In this document: positions 12,301-23,035 of the stretch, piece by piece
How the letters are laid out: each line of letters begins with the position of its first letter
Numbering within the stretch: position 1 is the first letter of the stretch
Assembly (NCBI GenBank): GCA_037157565.1
Contig: JAZHRO010000050.1
Location: forward strand, 45,952,001-46,016,000
DNA: 64,000 bases
Direction: 5' to 3'
Origin: Thalassia testudinum
Taxonomy: Eukaryota; Streptophyta; Magnoliopsida; Alismatales; Hydrocharitaceae
Position numbers and translations under genes: made by a program
The notes under the pieces: generated by a model
What the model was told of the DNA's origin: nothing
Seen by the model: only the letters and a program-made list of their open reading frames with translations
Databases searched by the model: none

Positions 12301-14414
12301 TAGATTTCTACCTGCGCTTTGTAGTAGTCAATTTCTTCAAAAATTTAGCATAGGTTGGGATATGTTCAATGGCTTCCAAGAGCAGGATATTAATTTGTAC
12401 TTGTTTGAACACATCCATCCAAGTCTCATAGTAGATTCAGTCTTCTTCCTAGGCCTATTTAGGGTCTCAGGAAAAGGTATTTGGATTGTTGAGTCCTTAG
12501 AATCATGAGCCTGATCCTCCACAGCAGGCTCCTTTCCCAAGTTAGGTGTACTAAGATCCCTAGAGTGTAGAGTAGTAGTCATAATAGGATCATGGGTAGT
12601 CTTTCAACTTCTCAGAGTGATCGAGCTGGCTGAAGCAAGTGGATACTGATTCGGATCTTGAGGAGAGCTAGTCATAGAGTACAGATCCTATTGAGGAACT
12701 TGACTATAAATAGATCTAGGATTAGGAGGAAGATTGAAACAGCTGGAATCATAGGAGCTTGCTGAATAAAATGAGCTTGATTTTGATTAACCTCTTGAGG
12801 GAAATTTCCTCTAATTGGTGCATTCTATGGTTTGGAAGGGGTTTTGAAGTTAGGGTACCAATAGGTCTACCATTAGTCTTAGGCCCTATCTAGTTCTTCA
12901 GATCCTTGATGGTCTGGGTCAACTGTTGTATATCTTGCAACATGGAAGTATTTGTGTCCATCAGTGGTTGGTTCTGATTCAATATAGCCAATTCAGTTTG
13001 GCTCAGCTGGTTAGGGGGCAAGGGTTGATAATTCCGACCCTGGTTATAAATGTTAGGTAAGCTAGGGTTTATCTGATAGGGTCTAGGTTGTGTAATCTAT
13101 TGGTTTACCTGCCCCTAGCTTTTCCAAGAGAAATTTAGGTAGTTCCTCCAACCAGGATTGTAGGTGTTGGAAAAAGGATTGGTTTTACAATTCCCTTGGA
13201 TAGCCAACACATCCTCATATCCAGATGATGGTGAGGATAGGAGTGTGGAGTCAGGATAGCAAGGATCAAAGGTCCTTGCTTGGGTCCTATGTAAAGGGCA
13301 CTAGGTTAGTTGGCTCACATCTTGAGCCATATGCAGCTTATTCATAAACTCCCTCCCTGAGGGAGCTTGGATAGTGGGTGATGGGAAGGTTGCTCCCTTC
13401 CTATGTTTGCTCATTAGTTCATCTAGTTTTTTTGAAACAACATCAACTTTGTCCAACTTTTCACATCTGGACCTCATACATTCCACCTCTAGATTTTATG
13501 GATCTTCCATAAGTTTCCATGGTGGTATTGTTCATGGAATTCTCACTCATATTCTTAAATAAATCAAAAGCGCTATTTTCATCCTTACTCATCAAGTTGA
13601 CTCCACAGGCTGCATCCACAAGGCTCCTTATATGATCATTAAGCCCATGATAAAATATTTGTACTAATTGCCATCTAGGAACCTCATGATGTGAGAATTT
13701 TCTAATTAAATCCTTAAATCTCTCCCAACCTTCATGCAATGGTTCTTTAGGGTGTTCGGAGAAGGTGGTGATAGCTCTTCTAAGTGCATTTGTTTTTCCA
13801 ATTGGGAAAAATTTTTTCAAGAAGTCACTTCTTAGCTCCTCGCATGTGTTAACGAGTCATCCTATAAACCTAAACCAATGACTCGCATTCTCTTTTAGAG
13901 CAAAAGGGAAGAGTTTCATTTTAAGCACATCATCATGTAGATTGGGAATTCTAATTGTCTCACTAATGGCTACAAACTCTTCTAAGAATTGGAAAGGGTC
14001 TTCATCATTGTTTCCCTTAAAATGAAGTAGGAGCTGTATAGTGGAGTGCTTATTCTCAAATTGAGCCTCTACAAGTGGGACCCTAACATAAGGTTGGTGT
14101 TGATACTGGGCAGGGTTGTAAAAATCCCTCAAGGGCCTAACTTGTGGATGTTGGCTCTGTAAAATCTCAAGCATCTCCTACATTTGGGTCTGATGATCCT
14201 GTTGAAACTGGTTCAGTTGGAGTTGGAGGTCTTGGATCTGAGCCTAAGGATTCATCTGATTTGGTTGTGGATTTAGGTTGGTTTGGTCAACCATCAAATC
14301 AAGATCAAAGTTCAAGTCAGGTATAGAACCGCATTCACCAATAATCAGTCTCCTCCTTGGTTCTCTTTGCAGAGGTGGGACCAAGTGTGGATTTTGTGAT
14401 CTATTTTCATGCAT
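12301..14414 (-). pseudogene. Broken gag of element B
   Basis: The likely start is the ATG at 14412-14414 on the minus strand (MHENRSQNPHLVPPL), matching the start of the ORF in element H (MDTRRSLNPNLVPPL). The capsid-like domain is at 13461-14174, with FPFALKENASHWF and then KFSHHEVPRWQLVQIFYHGL, the usual Athila gag pattern. The C-terminal part carries NPFSNTYNPGWRN (about 13160) and the FKQVQINI...LLLEAI segment near 12380, which precedes protease. At least one frameshift lies near 13820-13860, and stops occur in the glutamine-rich N-terminal stretch. Gag would form the particle that packages element RNA; this copy cannot. Confidence 0.82.
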
Positions 14415-17400
14415 ACACTTGGAAGAATGGTATAGCTGTGGAGAGAATAGGAGAGAGGTGTATGCACAATGAAAGCAATTAAATTCTAGCCCTAAAGGGT
14501 TACACCTATTGGACCTAGTCTAAATTTTGCTAACCCTAGCTAAATGGCCTAACCCTTGAATTACTTGGCTGGCCAGAAGGGTGTGACCTGCTAGGACACC
14601 CCACACAGCAAGGCACCACTATAGGTTAATGCAGTTACTACACCAACCTTTCTTGTCACCAGTTGGTCCAAATTGACAAGGCCTTAGATACAATCAACTA
14701 GGTATAGCTCCAGTTTGGAAAATAAAATCCAACCTAGTTGGTGCGTCTGTCAAGTTAATTAGGGCTTAGAATTTAAAGTGCATGGGATAAGATGATGGGC
14801 GTGAAGGGGGTGGTTGCCCAATTAGATCAATTGAATTGTGTGTGCGTGCCAAACAAGGGTCCACAAATAGAGTTAATTGGTGAAGTATCTTTTAAAGTTC
14901 TAAATGATAACGTCATCATCATCCATATCTAGCTTTATTTAGTCATATCCCATCATTAAATGCTCCTACATAATCGTCAAAAGACAGTAATTCATTACAC
15001 ATCCTTTCTAAGAGAATAACAAGAAATCAGGATTAAAACTACAATTTTACCATCCTATCATGAATGCAGAATAACCGTAGGGTTTCTCAAAGGTTAATTA
15101 AAGGTTAAATGGTCATAAATGTCTAATAAGTGGGTTCATGTAGGTAGGAACGGGTTTTTACGCGTTACAAGAAATAAATGACTTTTGAAACCCAAAAAGT
15201 AGACTTGCTTGATTAATTGAGGTTTTGGTCATGGTAAAATTCATCTAAACCCTCTAAAATTCATAGAAAAATATGCTCTAGGGTTTGGTATCTTTGAATT
15301 GACCATCAAAACCTATTCTGACCTAAAATAGAGTCTCAGACGGATAATTACCCTAATTTGGGTAACTACACAATTTACCCAGTCAAACTTGGTCAAAACC
15401 TAAATTCAACTCCACCATTAGATTCCTTGAGTCCAAATTAGGTTTATATCAAAATTTGGGCCCAATCAGAGATTGTCTTGACCTAGTTTGAATTTCAGTC
15501 ATGTCTGATTCTTTCTATTTCACAAGTGCCCCTAGCTTTTTAAATTCATTACAAATAGGCCCCTATCTTTGTTGCCACTCTTTGCAAATAGGTCCTTCCA
15601 CCATTATCGCAGAGGAGTCCTACTCCGGCAACCTTCATTTGGAAAGTTCTCTATGATTGCATGACGAAACTCTCACAAACTTGAACCATAGATTCCTTAA
15701 GGAATTATCTTTCCATCGCACCTGGTCTTGGACCCCATAAGTTTACCAAGCTTGAAAGCTTGGTTTCCAAGCTTCAGACCTCCCTTTAAGGCCTATATAA
15801 AGATCCATGATGCACGCCGATCTCCCCATGCTCGTTTTTTATTGGAAAACCCCCCTCCTTCCTATCTTCTCTATGGCCAAAAAGCTCCATGATGTCCTAC
15901 GCCTCTCTCCAACCACTGTCGTCATCCACTCGTAATACCAGCGGCAAATTCTCCTTCCTCTCCCTCTTCCGCGTCGCACCATACCAGCGGGCGCCCTAAT
16001 CCTCGTTGTCGTTGCCGCTTCTACCCTACCGGAGTATCTTCTTCCATGACGCTGGCCTGCCACGCTAGTGCCAAATCCCCCCTTTCATCCATTAGTTTAA
16101 GGTTAGTTAGGTCCCTTTTAGTCTCTAGGTCATTTCCCATATCCAAAACCTCAAAAATACTCCCTTCGCCACTCGCACGCCGTCATCTTCCTTCGCTCCA
16201 GCCACATCTCTAGCGAGGCATTCCCATCACCTCACAACTCCAATCGCCTCGCCACCTACCCCACTACCTCTGCCACTTCACGCCCATCAAAACCCCTCTC
16301 ATATTTCACTCCACCACTCACCCAAATGTGCCCCTGAACAAACCCATCATGCACCTCCGTTCCCGACTCGATTCGGCCACCATGCACTTCCATCCACCAC
16401 GAAACTACCACGACTACATTCCCCATGGTCTGGCGACCATCATAAGTGCTTCTAATGTGGCCGTGAGGCCATTTGCATGAGTTTCAGGTTCCACCATCGT
16501 TCCGCCGCTACGCCATTACCGCTGACGAGTTCTTCGTGCTTAAGGCCAAGCAATCCTCAGCTGCTACCTTCAGGGGTTGCGGAATCGTCCCTGGACCACA
16601 CTTGGACCACCAATTGGGAGCGTTGACCACTCCCTTGGGAGAATTGAATGAGGATAGTCACGGCTGCAGCTACACGTAGAAGAAGTTGTGGGATTAATCC
16701 CACATTGTTAGTTCATAAAGCAGTGTGCGAGGATAAATTGAATTTGTGTCTGTGGCTTATCTCCTCAGACACGGGGTGAGGTCCCACTTACCCCTCTCAC
16801 CCGATTACCCGCCTAAGACTTCTCTCACACCTCGACTATGACACTCACGCACGCAGCCCTGGTCCCAGGTGCACTCATTCCCGATTACCCGAATATCCAG
16901 TTATCCTTGAGAAAGAGAAGAGGGGGAAAGAAAAGAGAGAGAGTGTGGGGCCAAGGGGTTTTGCTTCATAGAATATTGTCTGACACTTGGCCAACTTCGT
17001 GAGTCCCTCCCTTGTCTGTGAAGAGAAAAGGAAGAAAGAAGAAAAGGAAAGGCAGAAGAAGAGGAGGACCGTAGAAGAAGAGAAAGAGAAGGAAGAGAAG
17101 CCAAAGAAGAAGAAACACTGTAGAAACACCATTTAAGTCGTCTGATTATAAAATCATATGTCTGATTTACTGTTCATTCATTTGGTTCTATTTAGTAATT
17201 GCTATATATGTGTTAAACTAATAATTGGTGATCCAAATCACCATTATTTTATCTAGATTTCTTTTTATCTCTTCATATACTCATGCTATACATTGAATAT
17301 TTGCCTTTGAGTAATTAATTGTGCTCATTTATATTATTTGTTGAGATTAGCGCATGAATTCCATATTTGCTCCATGTGTTCAACCTCAAACTTAAAATTC

Positions 17401-18440
17401 AAGTAATAAATTGTATTTGTTTGAGCGCATTTGTCCTATACAAAAATGCATTTCCTAAACAACAATGAATTTTACGCTAAAAAAGTTCAAATAATTAATT
17501 CACCAATTTTATGGTTCAAATTTCAAGGTCTTTTCAAACAAGTTTTGTGTAGAATATATAGCATTTTCCAATCACGGGACCTTGATCATTTTTCTCTAGA
17601 TTATTAACTTGGCAACCCTAAGGTGGCACCTTAGCATGCATCTTTTAAGTGAATCAATTTTAATTTAAGTGGTGCAGCCAAAATAATGCAACAAAGGCTT
17701 CCCAAACACCACTCGATCAAGCACACAAAATAATTTTTTTCAAAATTTTTAGGGGCTCGAAAATATTTTTTTGATTTTGCAACTCAAAATGCTAAAATAG
17801 TCCAAATAGACCCTTAATGAGTATTTTCAAGAAATACTAATGATACGTCACTCGGAAAATTTTCCCAATTGTTTTCAAAACACTAAATTTAATCAAGAAT
17901 TCAAAAAAAAATTCACCGAATTTGGAGTTGCATTGAATTCAAGAAAATTCTCGGATTGACCTACTAATGGTAAAAGAGTTTTATAGGATAGTAAAAAATG
18001 AATTTTAGCGTGAAATTTGGTAGGCTTGTTACTAGTTTTAAGGGGATCTCATAATAAAAGTTTGGGAATTTTTGGAAGTACCAATAGCTCGGAATTAAAT
18101 TTTAAATTTAGCAAGAAAAATCAATCCAAACTTGGTTAGGAAGAGATAAGATCTTTAAAGTAGGAATACAGTAGGATAAGATTTTTTGTTTTCTTTTGTT
18201 GTTTTTTTTTTAAATAATACTAAATGCAATTACTCCTAAGAGTCATCAATGTGCCTAAGTCTACGATGTAGATAACCTACCTGAAGATCTTCACCTGTAC
18301 TTTTTCTTCTTGTCGCTTCATGATTCGTTCTCGTGCGATTGTGTGATCTTGCACACAAAATGACAAAAAGAAAAGAACAAGTTAGATCTCATGAATGCAA
18401 ATCTAGATGTAACTAATGAAAGCGAAATAATCATGTTGCC
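14415..18440 (-). other. Leader (5' untranslated region) of element B, split by solo LTR D
   Basis: Without LTR D this is about 1.47 kb of AT-rich, ORF-poor sequence between the PBS and gag. The part at 14480-14900 matches the leader of element H at about 22750-22990, including the stretches around CTTGAATTAC and GGTGTGACCTG. The part at 17460-17900 also resembles H's leader on the opposite strand, for example CTTAAAAGATGCATGC against CTTAAAAAGAATCATC. That similarity is why I end LTR D at 17454 and not farther right. I see no gene here. Confidence 0.62.
14905..17454 (+). repeat. Solo LTR D (E/F/G family) in B's leader
   Basis: It starts TGATAACGTCATCATCATCC, like the tips of LTRs E, F and G, and is flanked by CTAAA at 14900-14904 and 17455-17459. 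The expected terminal CA is not present (it reads TTTC), so the end is slightly damaged. Inside are a TATATAAAG box near 15795, an AAGCTTGAAAGCTTGG hairpin near 15755, a TCCCACATTG motif near 16700 followed by GGGGTGAGGTCCC, an AAG-rich purine tract (16905-17115), the quasi-palindrome at 17132-17167, and the conserved tail around GCTCCATGTGTTCAACCTC. No internal element sequence adjoins it, so it is a solo LTR. Confidence 0.75.
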
Positions 18441-18458
18441 TCCATGGCAACAGTGTCA
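18441..18458 (-). other. Primer-binding site of element B
   Basis: The minus strand reads TGACACTGTTGCCATGGA followed by GGCAAC. It differs at a few bases from the tRNA-Asp-type site of element C (TGGCGCCGCTGCCGGGGA, then GGCAAC). It lies 5 bases inside the LTR end, where minus-strand synthesis would be primed. The mismatches fit decay. Confidence 0.72.
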
Positions 18459-18463
18459 AAAAG

Positions 18464-19394
18464 TGTTCTGAACGTGGATGTGATTGCATAAAATACACTT
18501 TCGTCGTAGTATAATCTTGTTAGAAACTCTTAAATTTATTTCAATTGAACTCGAAAAATACGAAGTTGATGTTTTCAAAGTGGAGTCCGAGTAGTTACAG
18601 GGATATGGTGGAGGCCATGTGTGAGATATGGTATTTGTGCATGGGGACTTTACATGGGTTTCTACATGGGAATTATTTCGTGTTCGGTGGATACAGAGGG
18701 ATAAGGAGGAATTGGTGGAAATTGTTTGATGTGTACGTAAGGTGCATTGGATTGTGGGCTTCGGTGGGGTAGGATTACGGTGGAAGGGATTATCTGTGGT
18801 GGGTTTAACATGGACGTGGAATTTGTATTTGGGATTTTTGGGTGTGGTTATTAATATGTGGCTATCAAATATATGTAAAAAATTAATATACTTAGTCTAG
18901 CCACATTAAGGTTAGTTAGGATTAGGTGTAGGAAATTGAATTTCTAAATAGGCTAAGGCTAATTGGGGTAGGGTTTAGGTTAATTGGTCCTCCAAATTAA
19001 ATAGGCCCACTAACTAGGCTAGTCTTTTTTCAAGTGAGCTCAATCCAGAAAATCTAATAAGGCTTGCTCCAATCAGCATGAAATTTTGTATTTGCACATA
19101 TAAAAGTAAACTCATCAACGTACCAGATACAATTGTCAGAAAAACTACATAAAAGCCCAAATGTATGCATTATTTATAAAATGTCCTAAAATGCTTAATC
19201 TGACATAACTAAATGCAATCTAACCCAAATTACCCTTAAACTAACATTAGATAGGCATTAATTATATAAATAATAATAGAAATATCAGTTTGTAATTCAT
19301 TTGATTCTACCTATCCTTCTCCATGTTTATGTGTTCAACAATAGATATTCAAGTTTAAAATTCGTGACCCAGTACCATTAAGTGTCGGGTCACA
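18464..19394 (-). repeat. 5' LTR of element B, about 0.93 kb
   Basis: The LTR is bounded by the PBS on the left and by copia gag on the right. On the minus strand it opens TGTGACCCGACACTTAATGG and contains GGGTCACG soon after, giving a tip hairpin (GTGACCC...GGGTCAC) like those of the other LTRs here. It ends CAGAACA near the PBS. There is no second copy in the window, so both borders rest on motifs and context. Confidence 0.62.
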
Positions 19395-19876
19395 ACAAGT
19401 ATAAACAAGGGAGCTCACACAGACTACTAAAGCAATAAATGCTCTTTATTGACCTTAAGTATGGATGAATTCAATTGAATTTCTCAATGCAAGGTAGCTC
19501 ACAAATATGGAGAACATTAAAGGCAACTCGTGAAGGTACTAGTAAAGCTAAAACATCAAAAATTAATCTTTTGACGTAAGAATTTGTGGCCTTCACTGTG
19601 AAACATGAAAAGCTGAAGGCTATGTACACAAGGTTCACTCCCATAGTGAACAATCTTAAGGCCCTTGAGAAGACATTTCTTCAAGGGTGAACTCCAATCA
19701 AAGTTGCTGTAGTCACTTGGATTGAAATGGAAACAAAAGATGACAGCGATTGAAGAAGCACACCTACTTGAAGAATTGGATATGGATGATTTACTTGGAA
19801 ATATCATAGCATATGAGAACAAGATAGAGCAAAAAAAGCTTAAGAAAACCCCAACATTCGCTTTCAAGGCCAACAA
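19395..19876 (+). pseudogene. Copia I gag, N-terminal half
   Basis: Readable in two frames: WRTLKATREGTSKAKTSKIN and then, after a stop, HEKLKAMYTRFTPIVNNLK, followed by a frameshift into MTAIEEAHLLEELDMDDLLG and NIIAYENKIEQKKLKKT (19740-19870). These match the capsid region of plant copia gag (UBN2/retrotran_gag type). There are at least two in-frame stops. The last bases AACAA (19872-19876) are the left TSD of element H. Copia gag would assemble the cytoplasmic particle; this piece cannot be functional. Confidence 0.83.
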
Positions 19877-21551
19877 TGATTGCACAGCAATCATGCAACC
19901 TAAACCACCTAAATTAAGTTAAATTCTAACACAACTTAGGAACAATGCATTCATAAGCATCATAATTTACATAATAGTTAGTTTGTTAGTTGCAGAGATA
20001 ATATTGTCATTTTATGCCCTAAAAGAGAGCTGAAATTAATTGCAGATGATTCGAGGCCACGAATGACATATCAGACCATACAGATCTGATCAGGATGACA
20101 ACGGGAGTACAACGCTTCCGGAATCGTCTTGATCAGACAACTATAGCATCTTGCGTAGCCCATAGAAGAATAGAGGCCAGGGAGCAAGATGACAAAAATC
20201 CAAGCCTCAAATGAATGATTAGACTGTACAGATGGATCCGGATCAACGACCGCTATCCAACGGCTCAAAAATCAACCCGATCGGAGGCCTACATCACCAT
20301 TTACAAAGAAGAGCAGATGGATGGCCACGATGGCACCATGTGGTGCCATCGCAGCCACCCTTGCCGTTCCCCCAACCTTTGAAGGAAAAAACAAGGGCCG
20401 TTGGATCAACATCCAATGACCAAGAAGCAGCCACATCGCTTAATCTCCACGTGCCCTCATCAAAGAAGAACGCATCTCAACCATTGGATTTTCATCCAAT
20501 GGTCGAAAGCGAAGTTCCCTAATTCCTACTCGCAACATAAAAGGTGGCACAGCGCAACGATTAGTGCCTTCGCCCATGAGCATCCGATGCAGGATTGACT
20601 CATGCTCAACAAGAAATGAGGAAAGCCAATAGGGCACGGGCACTATTGACCATCAGATGGAAATTGAAGGGTGGATAATCGAACACGTGGTGTAATCAGA
20701 GCTCTCCGCTAGTGCACTTGTGATCCAATGTGCGCATAACATGTGATCTTATGCGATTTTCAATAAAGGTGATGGTGCGCTTGATTTAAGCCATCCGATC
20801 GTGAGATCAGATGACTGAAATCAGAGCGTGGGAGTTTTGAACGAGTAGCGTGCACGAGCAGAGAGAAACGAGCCGGTGGGTGTTGAAGCAGGTGCACGGT
20901 GAGTGCTAAGTCGTACGATCACGATCTAATGGCCGTGGAGCTGCCACATGTCGGCCAGAGGCTTAATCCGAGCATTGGAGGTGTTTTAGAAGGCTTTTTG
21001 ATGCGTGATTTGGCCTATTGATCTCCCGATCAACAAATCTGATCGTCTAGGTGTTGTTACACAAGTTGAAGGGCTAAAATGCTTACTTTGACTCTCATCA
21101 AAGCTATAAAAGGAGGCCTAGGTCTCAACTGTTGAAGGCATCTTCCAGACATCTCTTCCATCTCAGATACAACTTCCACCATCTCTCTTCCAGACCTCTC
21201 TTCCTTTGCAACTCCTCTCTGCAATTCATCCCGGCGCAATGGATCCGAAGTGTTGCTGCAATTCGCACAAGCATTCCACAAGTGGCGTCGTCATCTATCT
21301 TCTATCTCTCTCTTTCTCTCTCTCTAGTTATTGTTTAGCATAGTAATCTCTATTTTGAAATACTATTTTTGAATGCAATAAAATTTTGATCTTCTTCATA
21401 TCTGATCTATACATATATACATATATAATCTGTTTAAAGTGAGTTTTCAGAAAAGCTTCTGTACAAAAATCATGATTGACTCCCTGCGAATGACCTGATA
21501 CTCACCGGTCCTTATATCTACCTTTCCAAATGTTTTTCACGTCATCGAACA
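19877..21551 (+). repeat. 5' LTR of element H, 1.68 kb
   Basis: Direct repeat of 29841-31537. A TATAAAAGG box lies near 21105, just upstream of a CT-rich stretch (CATCTCTTCCATCTC). Two short inverted repeats of the CCGTTGGAT-ATCCAATG type lie at 20398-20418 and 20481-20502. The end reads GTCATCGAACA. Compared with the 3' copy it lacks about 40 bases after CTCACCGGTCCTTA. Confidence 0.88.
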
Positions 21552-21554
21552 ACT

Positions 21555-21572
21555 TACTGCCATTGCCTGGGA
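21555..21572 (+). other. Primer-binding site of element H
   Basis: TACTGCCATTGCCTGGGA followed by GGCAAC sits 3 bases after the LTR end. It matches the tRNA-Asp-type PBS of element C at 13 of 18 positions and shares the downstream GGCAAC. The mismatches fit decay. Confidence 0.7.
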
Positions 21573-23035
21573 GGCAACAAAAATTTTTGAAGCTTTTCGG
21601 TGCTTATTTAAGATCTCTAACTTGCTATTTTTTTCATTGTATGCAAGAAGCGAGGAAATCCGAACAAAACGTAACAACGAAACAATTTTAGGATCGAATC
21701 TCAGGTAAGTACCCGTAGGTTAGATTAGTTTAGATTTTGAACAAAAGAAATCGAAAAAAAAAAAGTTAGGTGTTTTGCTTGAACCTTAGGATTAGTTAGC
21801 ACATGTTTGGTTTTTGAAAAAAGAAAAAATCTCTCTTGGTGATTTTTTGGGCTGAAACAAACTTCCATATTAAAAATTAAATTCCCAAAAATCTACACAT
21901 CCAAAAATTCCCACCTTTTTATTGGATGTGGATTTTGAAGTCAAAAACAACATATCTTAATTTCGTGCAAATATGAGTTATATAAAAATTTTAAAAATTC
22001 ACACACTAATATATTATCAAATTAGTTATTGTTCCTAATTTTTTTGGAGTTCAAAATATTATAAGAATTTTTATACAACTCTGATGGACTTAAAAATTAT
22101 GGCACCGAATTCCTGTTGAAATAAGAAATTTAGGAAAAAATCTGAGAAAAATATTTTCTATATATTTGACTGCATAGATTATTCAATCACTAACTGGGGT
22201 CAAAATAGACTACAAAACCCCCAGTACACTTTAAATTTGAAAAAGAATAGAAAATGTACATTAAAATTCTTCAAAAAGTATTTTTTAAGTGCCTAGTTAA
22301 TGGTGCATTAGGACCAATTGATTGTATTACTTGAGTCGCACCATTCCCTGATTTTGAACTTAAAAAGAATCATCTTAGCACTATTTGCTTCTAGGGTTTT
22401 ACATTAAGGTAGAGCACACCTGCATTTTCATTCTTAAAGGAAATATATCAAACAATTGGGATTTGCAAAACTCTTGTGTGCCTCATCAGAACCCTTGATT
22501 GAAAATATTAACTCAAGTGAACCCTAAAATTGACTAATACAAGCATTTGAACCTTAAAATTCACTTCATCATAAAAAATTGCTTGTGAACCCCTTTCCTG
22601 GACACTCACACGTTTGAAAATCAATCTTAAGGGCAATACCTCCCTAACGCCCATCATATTCCAAAATCACATCAAGCCTAAGTCTAAAACTAAGTAGACG
22701 TGCCTTAGGCAGGACTAATCTTCTTAGGGACTTGAAATTAGATTGAGCTAAGGTCATGGCCATGTCTATTTGGACCCACTGGTGATAAGAAAGGTTGATG
22801 GGGTAATTGCATTAACCCTTAGTGGTGTCTCACCGTGCGGGGCATCCTAAGGGGTCCCACCCTTTTGGCCAGTCATGTAATTCAAGGGTTGACCTAACCT
22901 AGTCGGATTTCGGGAAATCAGGATTAGGTCTAATTAGGGTTTACACTCTAAGGATTAGCTTTCTTGTTTGCATTGTGATGGCAGGGATTCTCTTATCTAT
23001 CTTCTCTCTCTCATCTATTAACTTTCTTCTGGTAC
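21573..23035 (+). other. Leader of element H
   Basis: AT-rich sequence without a convincing ORF. The 3' third (about 22750-22990) matches the leader of element B, including TTGCATTAACCCTTAGTGG and GGCCAGTCATGTAATTCAAG. It ends in a CT-rich stretch (TCTTCTCTCTCTCATC) directly before the ATG at 23036. Nothing else is evident. Confidence 0.6.

Larger units (their letters stand above)
9557..19394 (-). mobile_element. Athila-like Ty3/gypsy element B, interrupted by A and LTR D
   Basis: Order on the minus strand: 5' LTR 18464-19394, PBS 18441-18458, long leader (split by solo LTR D), gag 12301-14414, protease to integrase 9557-12300, where element A cuts it. The rest of integrase and the 3' LTR must lie left of the window. 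The right border abuts copia gag sequence at 19395, so B inserted into copia element I; the expected TSD is ACAAG (19395-19399), not verifiable here. The coding part has many stops and shifts. The leader and the first gag residues resemble those of element H, although the two LTRs do not. Confidence 0.8.

Noticed and set aside
17883..17887. Alternative right TSD (CTAAA) for solo LTR D after a canonical CA
   Set aside because: Sequence at 17460-17882 resembles the leader of element H and is continuous with B's leader, and D would then be longer than E and F; the CTAAA at 17455-17459 fits better despite the damaged CA.
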